Positions 25,591 to 34,454 of a DNA stretch of 64,000 bases are shown here, in pieces (the first letter of the stretch is position 1; each line of letters begins with the position of its first letter). The position numbers were made by a program, and so were the translations under genes. A model generated the notes under the pieces. It was not told where the DNA came from, searched no databases, and saw nothing but the letters and a program-made list of their open reading frames with translations. This DNA comes from Clostridium muellerianum (GTDB taxonomy: Bacteria > Bacillota > Clostridia > Clostridiales > Clostridiaceae). Location of the stretch: assembly GCF_012926525.1 (NCBI RefSeq), contig NZ_JABBNI010000014.1, positions 248,001 through 312,000 on the forward strand, read 5' to 3'.

Positions 25591-26208
25591 CTATTTTACC
25601 ATATATCGTAATACTGTCCTCAATTTGTCTTTCCCTACTTTTCTGGCATCACTAAGATAAATTTCTCTATGAATCATTGATTTCCTTTGAAGGCAACTAT
25701 TCTCCATGAATTCTTTCATCTTTGCAAAGTTTTCTGGTTCATTATCATAAGAACCTTTGTGCAACATTTGAATACTTAAACCATCCTCTAACTCATCAAA
25801 CACAATTTCATCTAATAGTGGATGAGGTTTTTTCTTACGGGCAATTGCTAATGCCTTTTCTGCAACATTTTCATTCACAAATTCAGGCTGCCTAATCATA
25901 ATAGTATATAATAACTCATCTTTATTTAAAGCATCTGCTTTTTTACCTTCTTCTGTCAAATTCCATAAACCTTCTAGTGGATATACTGTATATTCAAAAT
26001 ATCCATCTGGTGTAAATCCATTTTTAGGCATCATTCTAACAGCATATGACATAGTATATAGCACTCCTATTCGCTCCGAAAAATCTTCATCATTAGGGTT
26101 TCCTTTTCCCTTTATAATAAAAAACTTCTGTTTTGGAATTTTAACTAACTCAGGAATTACTTTTGGCAAATATAATTCTTTTTCATGTTTTCTCCACTCA
26201 TGTTTCAT
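25591..26208 (-). CDS. GyrI-like small-molecule-binding protein
   Basis: This 205-residue protein resembles the stand-alone GyrI-like family (KHEWRKHEKELYLPK and FFIIKGKGNPN near the start, MLHKGSYDNEP near 160). Relatives bind or sequester hydrophobic compounds or toxins. There is no HTH domain, so it is not a full AraC/MerR activator. AAGGAGA precedes the ATG. It sits alone between the YoaP-like gene and a long hairpin. Confidence 0.78.
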   Translation of the reverse strand: MKHEWRKHEKELYLPKVIPELVKIPKQKFFIIKGKGNPNDEDFSERIGVLYTMSYAVRMMPKNGFTPDGYFEYTVYPLEGLWNLTEEGKKADALNKDELLYTIMIRQPEFVNENVAEKALAIARKKKPHPLLDEIVFDELEDGLSIQMLHKGSYDNEPENFAKMKEFMENSCLQRKSMIHREIYLSDARKVGKDKLRTVLRYMVK

Positions 26209-26370
26209 ATTACTTATCTCCTTTATACTAACATTTACAATGATTAATTCTTAATGCATTTGATTCAACATCTGCACTATGTAATAATCTCCTTGATCTT
26301 TCTTTTTTATAGTATAACAAAAGTAACATGACAACTGTATGTCATATTTCTTAATTACCAACTTTCGCAC

Positions 26371-26603
26371 ATTCAAAATTTCAACTTTTACATAAGAATA
26401 CAGGATAAGCATTTATTCACATTAGCTAAGTTGTTTTCTTATTAGTCTTAGAAAAAAATTAAGAAAAGCATTAGAACTTTAGCCCTATTTTATGAAACCA
26501 AGTTTGGCAAAGTTCTTAGGCTTTCCTTAACTTTAGACTAATCAAAACATTTAGCAGTGATTAGCCACTCATTATATATCATGTAGTAAAAGTTAAAATT
26601 CAA
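26371..26603. repeat. Long imperfect hairpin element H3 (about 230 bp)
   Basis: Outer arms TTTCAACTTTTACAT (26379-26393) and ATGTAGTAAAAGTTAAAATT (26581-26600) pair imperfectly. Inner segments GCTAAGTTGTTTTC.TTATTAGTC and GACTAATCAAAACATTTAGC, and then AGAACTTT (26473-26480) and AAAGTTCT (26509-26516), extend the stem to the apex. It shares the 12-mer GCATTAGAACTT with hairpin H1. No protein gene is present. Confidence 0.55.
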
Positions 26604-26614
26604 ACTTTTACTAC
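26583..26614 (+). terminator. Rightward terminator-like hairpin at the edge of H3
   Basis: GTAGTAAAAGTT and AAACTTTTACTAC form a stem followed by ATTTTTGC on the plus strand. No plus-strand protein gene precedes it, so it would end a transcript through hairpin H3 if one exists. Confidence 0.45.
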
Positions 26615-26637
26615 ATTTTTGCTTCTCATTATGCTTA

Positions 26638-26859
26638 TTATTTATCTTTGTTTTCTTCAGTATTCTTATCATCAAGATAGCCTTTGCATTTTGTTTGAGG
26701 ATTGTTCAAAAGTCCTGCTGTTACAAGAATTCCAAGAAGTGCATTTACTACCTCACTATAATTTTTAGGAAGAATATCAATACCAAATCCATTTAAAAGC
26801 ATTGGTATAAACGCCGCTATAGAAACCCATAAACCATAATTTTTAAATCTATTGTTCAT
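26638..26859 (-). CDS. Small holin-like membrane protein (phi-LC3 type)
   Basis: This 73-residue protein has two hydrophobic segments (about 9-27 and 37-52) and a charged, hydrophilic tail (DDKNTEENKDK), with the NALLGILVTAGLLNNPQTKC pattern of phi-LC3-family phage holins. Holins form pores that release endolysin. No endolysin or other phage gene is nearby, so this is an orphan, either a prophage relic or a domesticated gene. AGGAGGG lies before the ATG. Confidence 0.75.
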   Translation of the reverse strand: MNNRFKNYGLWVSIAAFIPMLLNGFGIDILPKNYSEVVNALLGILVTAGLLNNPQTKCKGYLDDKNTEENKDK

Positions 26860-26918
26860 AACAAATCCCTCCTAATCCATTGTATTCTTTGATACAATTT
26901 TGTGTTACCAACAATACA

Positions 26919-27737
26919 TTAACTCTGCTTATCTTTTAATATATTAATTTGTTCTAATCTTGATTTAAAGCTTTCTAATTTGTCTTTTTTATTTCCCTCA
27001 TTCTGTTGAGTATTTTCAAATAATTCTAGAGTTCTATTTATTATTCTAATTTCATCACTGTATTTTTTTTGCTTTCTATATAAACTAACTAATCGCTCAT
27101 ATGGTTCAATTTCTGAAAATCCTTCTTTAACATTCAATTCATATAATTTAACAGCGTTGTTTATATCACCTTGTTTTTCGAGTTCTCTCGCCTTTAAATT
27201 TCTTTTAATTTGTTTACTAAATATAATATCTTTATATTCTATAAGCTTGCATTTCTTTTTAAATGAATTTTTATGTGAATTAATAAATTTTGCATTATCA
27301 ATATCTTCTTTTAATTCATATATTAATTTATTATCAAGTGCTTTTTTAGCCTTTTGCATATATTTTTCAGCTTTATGTAATTTCAATCTTTGTAAATTGT
27401 AGGCTGAAATTGCCACAAACATTCTTTGCCTGGCACGTTTATTTATAATAACAAATGATGGTATACCTATGAAGGCAATTAAAAATACAGGATTAGTAAA
27501 TCCTAAAAATAAGCATATACACGTAGTAGCTAATAATAAAGTATTTGTTATTTGGATCATAATAATATTTTTATTAAGTTTAATGTGTAACTTATTATTT
27601 ATTATAATAATTTTTTTATTATTAGCAGCAAATCTATTATCATTAAAACCTGTAGAAATATCTATTCCATTGGTTTTACTAAAATTGATTTTAATATTTC
27701 TGCCTATTTTAATAGTTTTTTTAAAATTAGTTCCCAT
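26919..27737 (-). CDS. DUF4236 N-terminal domain protein with TPR-like repeats
   Basis: This 272-residue protein begins with a DUF4236-like segment (KKTIKIGRNIKINFSKTNG, about 5-23). Two membrane segments follow (about 60-95), then helical TPR-like repeats (about 105-265, for example AEKYMQKAKKAL and AVKLYELNVKEG). The start at 27737 has GAGGTGG just upstream; the longer frame to 27839 has no ribosome binding site. Function unknown; a membrane-attached scaffold is plausible. Confidence 0.7.
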   Translation of the reverse strand: MGTNFKKTIKIGRNIKINFSKTNGIDISTGFNDNRFAANNKKIIIINNKLHIKLNKNIIMIQITNTLLLATTCICLFLGFTNPVFLIAFIGIPSFVIINKRARQRMFVAISAYNLQRLKLHKAEKYMQKAKKALDNKLIYELKEDIDNAKFINSHKNSFKKKCKLIEYKDIIFSKQIKRNLKARELEKQGDINNAVKLYELNVKEGFSEIEPYERLVSLYRKQKKYSDEIRIINRTLELFENTQQNEGNKKDKLESFKSRLEQINILKDKQS

Positions 27738-27932
27738 ATATAACCACCTCTTACAATAATTATACCATACTGTTATGAGGAAGTGCCAGCAAGCGGGCAA
27801 AATCATGGTGCAATAAAAAAATTTATTGTATCTACACATAATGGGGCAGGAAATAACTTAAAAGATAGCATATACTGTTAATTAAAATCTATCTGAATAA
27901 TAATAAGAAGACATTACTTATAATGACAAAAT

Positions 27933-27963
27933 AAAAGAGTTTGGAATTAGTCCAAACTCTTTT
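27933..27963. terminator. Terminator of M18 aminopeptidase gene
   Basis: AAAAGAGTTTGGA and TCCAAACTCTTTT form a perfect 13-bp stem with a 5-nt loop, downstream of the leftward stop at 28030. Flanking A/T runs permit use in both directions. Confidence 0.75.
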
Positions 27964-28029
27964 ATGATTTTTAACAAAATTACATTCATATTATTACTTT
28001 AGTTAAACTAGTGTGATATGAGTTATTTT

Positions 28030-29430
28030 TTATGCTTCCAATAAGAAAGAATAATAAGCCCTCATAGTTTCATATATATCTGCTTTGCTTGCTATTTCCC
28101 ATGGAGCATGCATATTAAGAAGTGCGACACCACAGTCTATGACTTCCATATTATATTGAGCAAGTATATATGCTATAGTTCCACCGCCGCCTTGATCGAC
28201 TTTTCCAAGTTCTGATGTTTGCCATGAAACATTATGTTTTTCCATTATAGACCTTATTTGTGCTATATACTCTGGATTTGCATCATTGCACCCTGATTTA
28301 CCTCTTGCTCCAGTGTATTTATTAAATACTATACCTTTGCCAAAGTAAGCAGCATTTTTCTTTTCCATAGTAGATGGATAATTAGGATCAAAAGCTGCAG
28401 ATACATCAGAAGATAACATTTTAGAATTAGTAAGAGCTCTTCTTAACTTCAGTTCTGTATAATCCTTGCAAAGATTCATAACTTCGGCTACTATGTTTTC
28501 AAAGAATCTTGAATGCATACCAGTTGAACCTACACTGCCTATTTCTTCTTTATCTACAAAAAGCCCCAAACAAGTTTTATCAGGCTTTTCTATTTTAAGC
28601 ATAGCTTCAAAAGAAGTATATGCACATATTCTATCATCATGTCCATATGCCATAACCATACTTCTATCTAATCCATAATCTCTAGCTTTTCCAGCTGGAA
28701 CTATTTCAAGCTCTGCAGAAACAAAATCTTCTTCATCAACATCATACTTTTCATTTAAAAGTTTTAATACATTTTGTCTAACTCTATCCTTAGCTTCTTT
28801 ATCCTTAATTGGCATACTACCAACTAAAACATTTAAATCTTCACCTTCTACTATTTTGTTTCCTTTTTTCTCCATCTGGTCAGAAGATAAATGTATTAAA
28901 AGGTCAGAAACTCCTATTACAGGATCATCTTCACCGTCCCCTATTGATACTTTTATTTTTGTACCATCCTTTTTTATAATAACACCATGTATAGCTAAAG
29001 GAAGTGTAACCCATTGGTATTTTTTTATTCCACCATAATAATGAGTTTTGAATAATGCCATATCGGTATCTTCATATAGAGGATTCTGCTTTAAATCCAG
29101 CCTTGGAGAATCTATATGAGCACCTAATATTCTCATACCATCTTCAAAAGGTCTATTTCCTATAACAAACAATGCTAATCCTTTGCCCTTATTATTTGCA
29201 TATACTTTATCTCCATGGTTTAAAGTACCATTTTTTGATATAACATCTTCTATATTTTTAAATCCTGCTTCTTCTGCTCTTATTATAAATTCTTCTACAC
29301 ATTCTCTTTCTGTTTTACACTTTGACATAAAAGTTTTGTATTTATCTGATAAATGAAATACATCCTTTAAGTCATCTTTTGAATATTTCTCCCATGCGTA
29401 TTCATATTTTTTAGTTAAATCTTTACACAT
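28030..29430 (-). CDS. apeB: M18 family aminopeptidase
   Basis: This 466-residue cytosolic dinuclear-zinc aminopeptidase removes N-terminal residues, usually acidic or hydrophobic, from peptides. Metal and catalytic motifs are present: GAHIDSPRLDL (about 99), YGHDDRICAY (about 263), DKEEIGSVGSTG (about 294) and a late His in NMHAPWEIAS. Length is normal for the family. GAGAGGGG precedes the ATG. Monocistronic. Confidence 0.92.
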   Translation of the reverse strand: MCKDLTKKYEYAWEKYSKDDLKDVFHLSDKYKTFMSKCKTERECVEEFIIRAEEAGFKNIEDVISKNGTLNHGDKVYANNKGKGLALFVIGNRPFEDGMRILGAHIDSPRLDLKQNPLYEDTDMALFKTHYYGGIKKYQWVTLPLAIHGVIIKKDGTKIKVSIGDGEDDPVIGVSDLLIHLSSDQMEKKGNKIVEGEDLNVLVGSMPIKDKEAKDRVRQNVLKLLNEKYDVDEEDFVSAELEIVPAGKARDYGLDRSMVMAYGHDDRICAYTSFEAMLKIEKPDKTCLGLFVDKEEIGSVGSTGMHSRFFENIVAEVMNLCKDYTELKLRRALTNSKMLSSDVSAAFDPNYPSTMEKKNAAYFGKGIVFNKYTGARGKSGCNDANPEYIAQIRSIMEKHNVSWQTSELGKVDQGGGGTIAYILAQYNMEVIDCGVALLNMHAPWEIASKADIYETMRAYYSFLLEA

Positions 29431-29649
29431 AACTATAATCCCCTCTCATCTCTAGCATATAAGGAACGCTTCCCCTTGCTATAATTATATTTACATAGTA
29501 GACTAATTTTAATAACTACTCCATTACATTTTAACACAAAATTTAGAATAATGCTTAAAATAAATCATAATTTAAAAAAACTACCAAATCAAGTATTTAT
29601 TCTAAGTAATTTCATTACATAATATTAAAATACAAAAGTTGGTTTAATC

Positions 29650-30588
29650 TCAAAGCCATTTTTTCTTCTTAAATATAATGACAAGTACTACTGTTATAAC
29701 TATCATTATTAATACCATACAATGATAACCATGTTGCATTTTTTCAAAAGGAATCCCTTTCATATTCATACCATGCATACTAGTTAGTAAATTTAATGGC
29801 AAAAATATTGTAGCTATCATAGTAAATACTTTCATAAGTTCATTTGTTTTATTGGCAATTTCAGATTCAAAAGCCTCTCTGACTAGAGCTAAATCTTGAA
29901 CAAGACTTTCCAGTGCCAGCATCAATTTATCTATCTTTTTATTTAAACTCATAAAGTATGAAATATTTTCTTTTTCAAGCATCATGTTATCATTAGTTAC
30001 TAAACTATCTCCTATATATCTTAGTGGGTTTAAATATTTACGTATTTTATATACTTGCCTTCTAAGACTTATAAGATTATCTATTTGTTCGTGCTTAGGC
30101 TCTTTTAAAATGCTTATTTCAATTTCATCCACTTCCGCTTCTAAAGCAGCTATTATATCGTAATTTTTAACCACTATTCTATCTAAAATATAATAAAGCA
30201 GTATGCAAACTTTAGGTTTATCCTTTAACACAAAACAATTTTTAGAATCCTTAATATCCTGAAGAAATTCTTCTATTATATCAATCTTTTCCTTATATAC
30301 TGTTATTATATAATCTTTGCTCAAAAAAACATTTAATTCTCTTGAGTTAATTACTTTATTACAATAATTTAGAACACTAAGAGTCATAAAAATATATCCA
30401 TCAAAAAAGCTTATTTTTGATGGCTGTGCAAACTTTTCACATTCTTCTATACTTTCTTTATCTAATAAAATAAAATTTTTTAGTGTTCCTAATTCATCTG
30501 CTTTTATTAATACCCAATAATGACTCATACCCAACTGTAAGTTATCTGTAATTTCTTTAAAATTATTAGCTATATCTAATATTTTCAT
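29650..30588 (-). CDS. CorA-family divalent cation transporter
   Basis: This 312-residue Mg2+/Co2+ or Zn2+ channel has a large cytoplasmic helical domain and two C-terminal membrane helices. The signature GMN is in SMHGMNMKGIP (about 275), at the end of the first helix. A basic tail (KKKKW) follows the second. The ATG at 30588 is chosen because GGTGGG lies close upstream; the longer GTG start at 30603 would contain it. Confidence 0.88.
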   Translation of the reverse strand: MKILDIANNFKEITDNLQLGMSHYWVLIKADELGTLKNFILLDKESIEECEKFAQPSKISFFDGYIFMTLSVLNYCNKVINSRELNVFLSKDYIITVYKEKIDIIEEFLQDIKDSKNCFVLKDKPKVCILLYYILDRIVVKNYDIIAALEAEVDEIEISILKEPKHEQIDNLISLRRQVYKIRKYLNPLRYIGDSLVTNDNMMLEKENISYFMSLNKKIDKLMLALESLVQDLALVREAFESEIANKTNELMKVFTMIATIFLPLNLLTSMHGMNMKGIPFEKMQHGYHCMVLIMIVITVVLVIIFKKKKWL

Positions 30589-30643
30589 AAACACACCCAC
30601 CAATTTAATAAACTTAATGCAAGTTTAAATTATATAGGTTTTC

Positions 30644-30689
30644 TAAATAAAAATTGAGAATTAGTAAATTAATTCTCAATTTTTATTTA
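30644..30689. terminator. Perfect 19-bp-stem hairpin, bidirectional terminator
   Basis: The arms 30644-30662 (TAAATAAAAATTGAGAATT) and 30671-30689 are perfectly complementary with an 8-nt loop and A/T runs at both edges. It lies between the CorA start region and hairpin H2 and would terminate the leftward 5-formyl-THF cyclo-ligase transcript. Confidence 0.6.
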
Positions 30690-30847
30690 GGCACATTCAA
30701 TAAAATAACTAGTCAAAGATGTTAGTCTATTTTGTATCAGACAAGAAAGCAGGTTCCGCTGATAGTTGTTCTATCAAAGGGTTCTGCTGACGCAGTATGA
30801 TGCAAAATGGGCTAACATACTGACTAGTTATTTTATTGAATGTGCCT
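30689..30847. repeat. Long hairpin element H2 (159 bp)
   Basis: The ends 30689-30715 and 30821-30847 are a perfect 27-bp inverted repeat (core ATTCAATAAAATAACTAG). Pairing continues inward with mismatched bulges (GTTAG / CTAAC; TTTTG / CAAAA) to an apex where CTGATAG and CTATCA pair around TTGTT. No coding potential. The design resembles H1 and H3 but the sequence differs. Candidate miniature mobile element. Confidence 0.7.
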
Positions 30848-30874
30848 TAAACATTTATATATAGTTTGTGTGCT

Positions 30875-31423
30875 TTAATCTGTAATTATTCCATCAATAA
30901 AAACATCATGTTCTTCCATTGGAACTTCACTAAACACTTGAAATTTATAGGCTAATCCTATTTTTTTAGAATCTTTTCGGGTTTTTACTAGAAATCTATC
31001 ATAAAATCCCCCACCATAACCTATTCTTCCACCTCTTCTATCAAATGCAAGTCCTGGTAAATAAGACAACTCTATATCCTTTTCTTGCACTTTTAATTTG
31101 TTATCTTCAGGTTCTAAAATACCATAAGCACCTTCTTTTAAGTCTTTAAAGCTTTTTATTCTTACAATATCCATACCTTGTTCTTTTGATATTATTTTAG
31201 GTACACATAATATTTTTCCATCTTGCAAAGCCTGCTTTATAATTCTATGGGTATCAACTTCATTGTTAAAGCTTACAAATATGAATATTGTTTGGGCATT
31301 TTTATAGTCGCTACTGTTTATTATTTTGTTAAATATAATACTATTGGAATTTTGCCTATCTGCTGCAGAAAAAGTATTTTTTCTCTCTTTTACTAATTTT
31401 CTTATAGACTTTTTATTTTCCAA
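30875..31423 (-). CDS. fthC: 5-formyltetrahydrofolate cyclo-ligase
   Basis: This 182-residue enzyme converts 5-formyl-THF to 5,10-methenyl-THF using ATP, returning inhibitory formyl folate to one-carbon metabolism. The substrate loop is visible as DRRGGRIGYGGGFYDRFL (about 120-137), with the N-terminal KKSIRKLVKERK. The best start is a TTG at 31423 with AAGGAAGGG upstream; the ATG at 31462 lacks a ribosome binding site. It overlaps the 3' end of hprK by 11 bp, so it is translated from the same transcript. Confidence 0.88.
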   Translation of the reverse strand: MENKKSIRKLVKERKNTFSAADRQNSNSIIFNKIINSSDYKNAQTIFIFVSFNNEVDTHRIIKQALQDGKILCVPKIISKEQGMDIVRIKSFKDLKEGAYGILEPEDNKLKVQEKDIELSYLPGLAFDRRGGRIGYGGGFYDRFLVKTRKDSKKIGLAYKFQVFSEVPMEEHDVFIDGIITD

Positions 31424-32342
31424 TTGATTCCCTTCCTTCAGCTTCTTCATTAATTCTCTCATTTATTATATCTACAGGAGTAGTGTTTGAAATAAAACTG
31501 TATCTAAAATTTGCTGCAGCTGCTTCAATTATTACAGCCAAATTTCTTCCTGGTCTAATTGGAATAGTTAATTTTTTTACAGGCACATTCAATATGTTAA
31601 CATATTCATTATCAATACCTAATCTGTCGTAACTTTCATCTTCCTTCCATTGCTCAATGTATACAACAAGATTAATTTTCTTGGACTTTAGTATAGAACT
31701 TAATCCATATAAAGCTGGTATATCAATTATGCCCATTCCTCTAACCTCAATCATACCTGATGTTATGTAAGGAGATGTACCAAATAACTCTCCATCTATT
31801 TCTTTAATATCAACGGCATCATCAGCTACTAATCTATGTCCTCTTTTAATAAGTTCAAGAGCTGTTTCACTTTTACCAATACCACTTTCACCTGTAATTA
31901 ATATTCCTATACCATATACATCTACAAGTACACCATGCAGCCTAGTTTCAGGTGCTAGTTTATCATCTAAATAGTTCATAATTTTACTTATAAATCTAGT
32001 AGAAATACTGTCAGTCCTTAATATCCATCTTTTATTTTTTATAGCACTTTCCATAAATTCTTTATGAGGCTCTAATTCTCTAGTTACTATAGTGCAAGGA
32101 TTATCAAATTCAAAATACTTTTCTAATCTCTTCTTCCTAAGCTCTGGTTGCATTGCATCCAAAAAACTCCATTCAGCCTTTCCAACAATTTGGACTCTCT
32201 CATTAGCATAATAATTATAGAATCCTGCAAATTGAAGACCTGGTCTATTTATATCGGTTACACTTATGGTATTAATCTTTTCTCCTTTATTTATTACTTC
32301 AAGTTTTAAATCTTTTATTAAATCTTTTACTGTTACTGCCAT
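31413..32342 (-). CDS. hprK: HPr kinase/phosphorylase
   Basis: This 309-residue enzyme phosphorylates and dephosphorylates Ser46 of HPr, controlling CcpA-dependent carbon catabolite repression. Walker A is GESGIGKSETAL (about 153), and the signature EVRGMGIIDI is at about 202. The C-terminal region with KLTIPIRPGRNLAVIIEAAA is typical. It stands between the DUF896 gene (19 nt upstream) and the folate cyclo-ligase. A candidate CcpA (cre) site occurs elsewhere in this window at 34441. Confidence 0.95.
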   Translation of the reverse strand: MAVTVKDLIKDLKLEVINKGEKINTISVTDINRPGLQFAGFYNYYANERVQIVGKAEWSFLDAMQPELRKKRLEKYFEFDNPCTIVTRELEPHKEFMESAIKNKRWILRTDSISTRFISKIMNYLDDKLAPETRLHGVLVDVYGIGILITGESGIGKSETALELIKRGHRLVADDAVDIKEIDGELFGTSPYITSGMIEVRGMGIIDIPALYGLSSILKSKKINLVVYIEQWKEDESYDRLGIDNEYVNILNVPVKKLTIPIRPGRNLAVIIEAAAANFRYSFISNTTPVDIINERINEEAEGRESIGK

Positions 32343-32361
32343 TTTATAATGTTAACTCCTC

Positions 32362-32550
32362 TCAGTTTAATTTTTCATTAGATGGAACCCTTTTAATGCC
32401 ATCTAACTGAGCTTTAAAATTTCTTTTTATCGAATCAATATAAATTTGTCTTAATTCTTTTTGTTTAATTTTTTCTTCTTCTGTAAGTCCTTCATTTTGA
32501 CTTTTCTTATACAAAAAATTTATTTTTTCTATTACTTCATCTATTTTCAT
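32362..32550 (-). CDS. DUF896 (YnzC-like) small protein
   Basis: This 62-residue protein matches the DUF896 pattern: INFLYKKSQNEGLTEEEKIK followed by QKELRQIYIDSIKRNFKAQL. In Bacillus, YnzC is in the SOS-induced yneA operon, and its exact role is unknown. It starts the operon with hprK, 19 nt ahead of it. Confidence 0.85.
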   Translation of the reverse strand: MKIDEVIEKINFLYKKSQNEGLTEEEKIKQKELRQIYIDSIKRNFKAQLDGIKRVPSNEKLN

Positions 32551-32714
32551 TTTCCCACTCCTACCAAATACTTATTCTTATCCTATATTATACTAGAATT
32601 TATCAAACTTATAAATAAAATAAATATTAAAACTTGTTAAATAATTTAGTATAATATTAAAAGTTTAAAATTACATTTTTACTTACTTTACTATTTTAAG
32701 TAAGGTCTTTATTT

Positions 32715-32749
32715 AAATTATTATTTCTAGGTTCTAGAAATAATAATTT
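32715..32749. terminator. Hairpin between glpX and the DUF896-hprK operon
   Basis: AAATTATTATTTCTAG and its exact complement form a 16-bp stem with a GTT loop, followed by TTTAAG on the plus strand. It may be a second, backup terminator. The rest of 32551-32856 shows nothing else. Confidence 0.5.
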
Positions 32750-32786
32750 TTTAAGTTTATAATACATAATCTTCATACAAAAAAAA

Positions 32787-32826
32787 TTAACACTAAAAAT
32801 AAAGTTCATTTCATTTTTAGTGTTAA
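32787..32826. terminator. Terminator of glpX
   Basis: TTAACACTAAAAAT and ATTTTTAGTGTTAA form a 14-bp stem with a 12-nt loop. On the minus strand the stem is followed by TTTTTTGTATG, placed 30 nt beyond the glpX stop. Confidence 0.75.
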
Positions 32827-32856
32827 ATCATTTTTTTAGATAAACATTTATTTAAA

Positions 32857-33831
32857 TCATCTTACAACTAAACTACTTCTATTTAAATCATGATGAGCCT
32901 CTACAAATCTTATAGTACCTGTTTTTGCTCTCATAACTACACTGTGAGTTGTTGCCCAATCGTTTTTAGAAAAAACCACTCCTCTTAATAGATCACAGTC
33001 AGTTATAGCTGTTGCTGCAAAATATACTTCATCATCTTTGACTAAATCATTTATAAGCAAAACTTTATTTAAATCTTTTATACCCATGGCTTTACATCGT
33101 TCCTTTTCTTGATCTGTATGAGGTTCTAATTTAGCCTGCATATCTCCGCCCATACACTTTATGGCAGCTGCTGCAATAACTCCTTCTGGAGCTCCACCAG
33201 TTCCCATAAATATATCTACACCTGTATTTTCAAAGCCGCAGGCAATAACTGCTGCTACATCTCCCTCGCCAAAAAGCTTAACCCTAGCTCCTACTTCTCT
33301 AGCTGCCTCAACAATATAATCATGCCTTTCTCTATCCTGAACAATTATGGTCATTTCTGTTACATCTTTATTTAATGCTTTTGATACATTCAATATATTT
33401 TCTTTGGGACTTTTATTTATATCTATAGCACCTTTTGCCCCAGGTCCTACGGCTATTTTTTTCATATACATATCTGGTGCATGAAATAAACTTCCTTTAG
33501 GTCCCATAGCAACTACTGCTATAGCATTAGGTAAACCTTTAGCTATTAAAATAGTTCCATCTAATGGATCCACAGCTATATCCATTTCAGGCATATTGTC
33601 ATTTCCGACACCAACTGATTGTCCTATATAAAGCATTGGAGCGTTATCTAATTCTCCTTCTCCTATTACTACGGTTCCTCTAACAGGCATCATAGCAAAA
33701 GCCTTTTCCATACCATCTACTGCAGCTTGATCTGCCTCAATCTTATCTCCTCTTCCCATAAATTTTGAAGAACAAAGCGCAGCTGCTTCAGTAACTCTAG
33801 CTAATCCCATTGCTATATCTGTATTAAGCAT
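32857..33831 (-). CDS. glpX: Class II fructose-1,6-bisphosphatase
   Basis: This 324-residue gluconeogenic enzyme hydrolyses fructose 1,6-bisphosphate to fructose 6-phosphate with Mn2+ or Mg2+. GlpX motifs are clear: GDKIEADQAAVDGM (about 28-41), GEGELDNAPML (about 57) and DPLDGT (about 88). Length is normal. GGAGGT precedes the ATG. It is a single gene with its own terminator. Confidence 0.95.
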   Translation of the reverse strand: MLNTDIAMGLARVTEAAALCSSKFMGRGDKIEADQAAVDGMEKAFAMMPVRGTVVIGEGELDNAPMLYIGQSVGVGNDNMPEMDIAVDPLDGTILIAKGLPNAIAVVAMGPKGSLFHAPDMYMKKIAVGPGAKGAIDINKSPKENILNVSKALNKDVTEMTIIVQDRERHDYIVEAAREVGARVKLFGEGDVAAVIACGFENTGVDIFMGTGGAPEGVIAAAAIKCMGGDMQAKLEPHTDQEKERCKAMGIKDLNKVLLINDLVKDDEVYFAATAITDCDLLRGVVFSKNDWATTHSVVMRAKTGTIRFVEAHHDLNRSSLVVR

Positions 33832-34156
33832 GTAAATTTACCTCCAATTTATTTTAATTGAGTATATAATTTGCTGTTTTAATTAAATATTGTGTTTATT
33901 TATTGCCAATATCAAGTCATGTATATATATTGTGTTGTATTCTTAGTATACTACAGTTAAATATTATATCATATTTATAAAATAAAACAAGTTTTTAGTG
34001 TTTTATTTTATATTAATTACTCACATTTACAAAATTAATTGTTATTATAAAACTTATTAAAAAACTTATTGTAGAATAAAAACTTTTAGACATTATTTTT
34101 CTTTTACATTTTTTTACATATGTTGTATTTACAGGATATAAAGACACATTTTTATG

Positions 34157-34199
34157 TTCTCCACATTTTTTCCACACATTAATCCACACTTTATCTACA
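34157..34199 (+). promoter_or_regulatory. Helically phased cluster of four DnaA-box-like 9-mers
   Basis: TTCTCCACA (34157), TTTTCCACA (34168), TAATCCACA (34180) and TTATCTACA (34191) each differ by one base from TTATCCACA. All are in the same orientation, and start-to-start spacing is 11, 12 and 11 bp, about one helical turn. This is a good candidate for cooperative DnaA binding outside the origin. Confidence 0.5.
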
Positions 34200-34440
34200 G
34201 ACATAATGTTAATTTATGTGTTTTGATGTATCTATTTGACTTATAAAATATATGCGAAAATACTAGTAATCTGATAAAATGTAATAGTGTTAATAATTTA
34301 AATTGTTTTATGATTTTAAAAACATGACAATTTTTTAAAAATAAATATTCTCAAATATAAATTATATAATTAAATAAACTTTATATTTATAGGCATAAGG
34401 TTACTTATTTTTTATAAATTCATCTCAAAACATTATTAAT

Positions 34441-34454
34441 GTTAACGTTAACAA
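34441..34454 (+). promoter_or_regulatory. Candidate CcpA cre site
   Basis: TGTTAACGTTAACA is a perfect 14-bp palindrome and matches the cre consensus TGWAARCGYTWNCW at all but one position. It lies about 120 bp upstream of the Spo0E-like gene. Another LacI-family regulator could also use a site like this. Confidence 0.45.

Noticed and set aside
26638-27737. Prophage region
   Set aside because: Only one holin-like gene; no capsid, tail, terminase, lysin or integrase nearby.
34013-34204. 63-codon minus-strand reading frame
   Set aside because: No ribosome binding site, odd composition, and it overlaps the DnaA-box-like 9-mers, which explain the repeated VW/CG-type codons.
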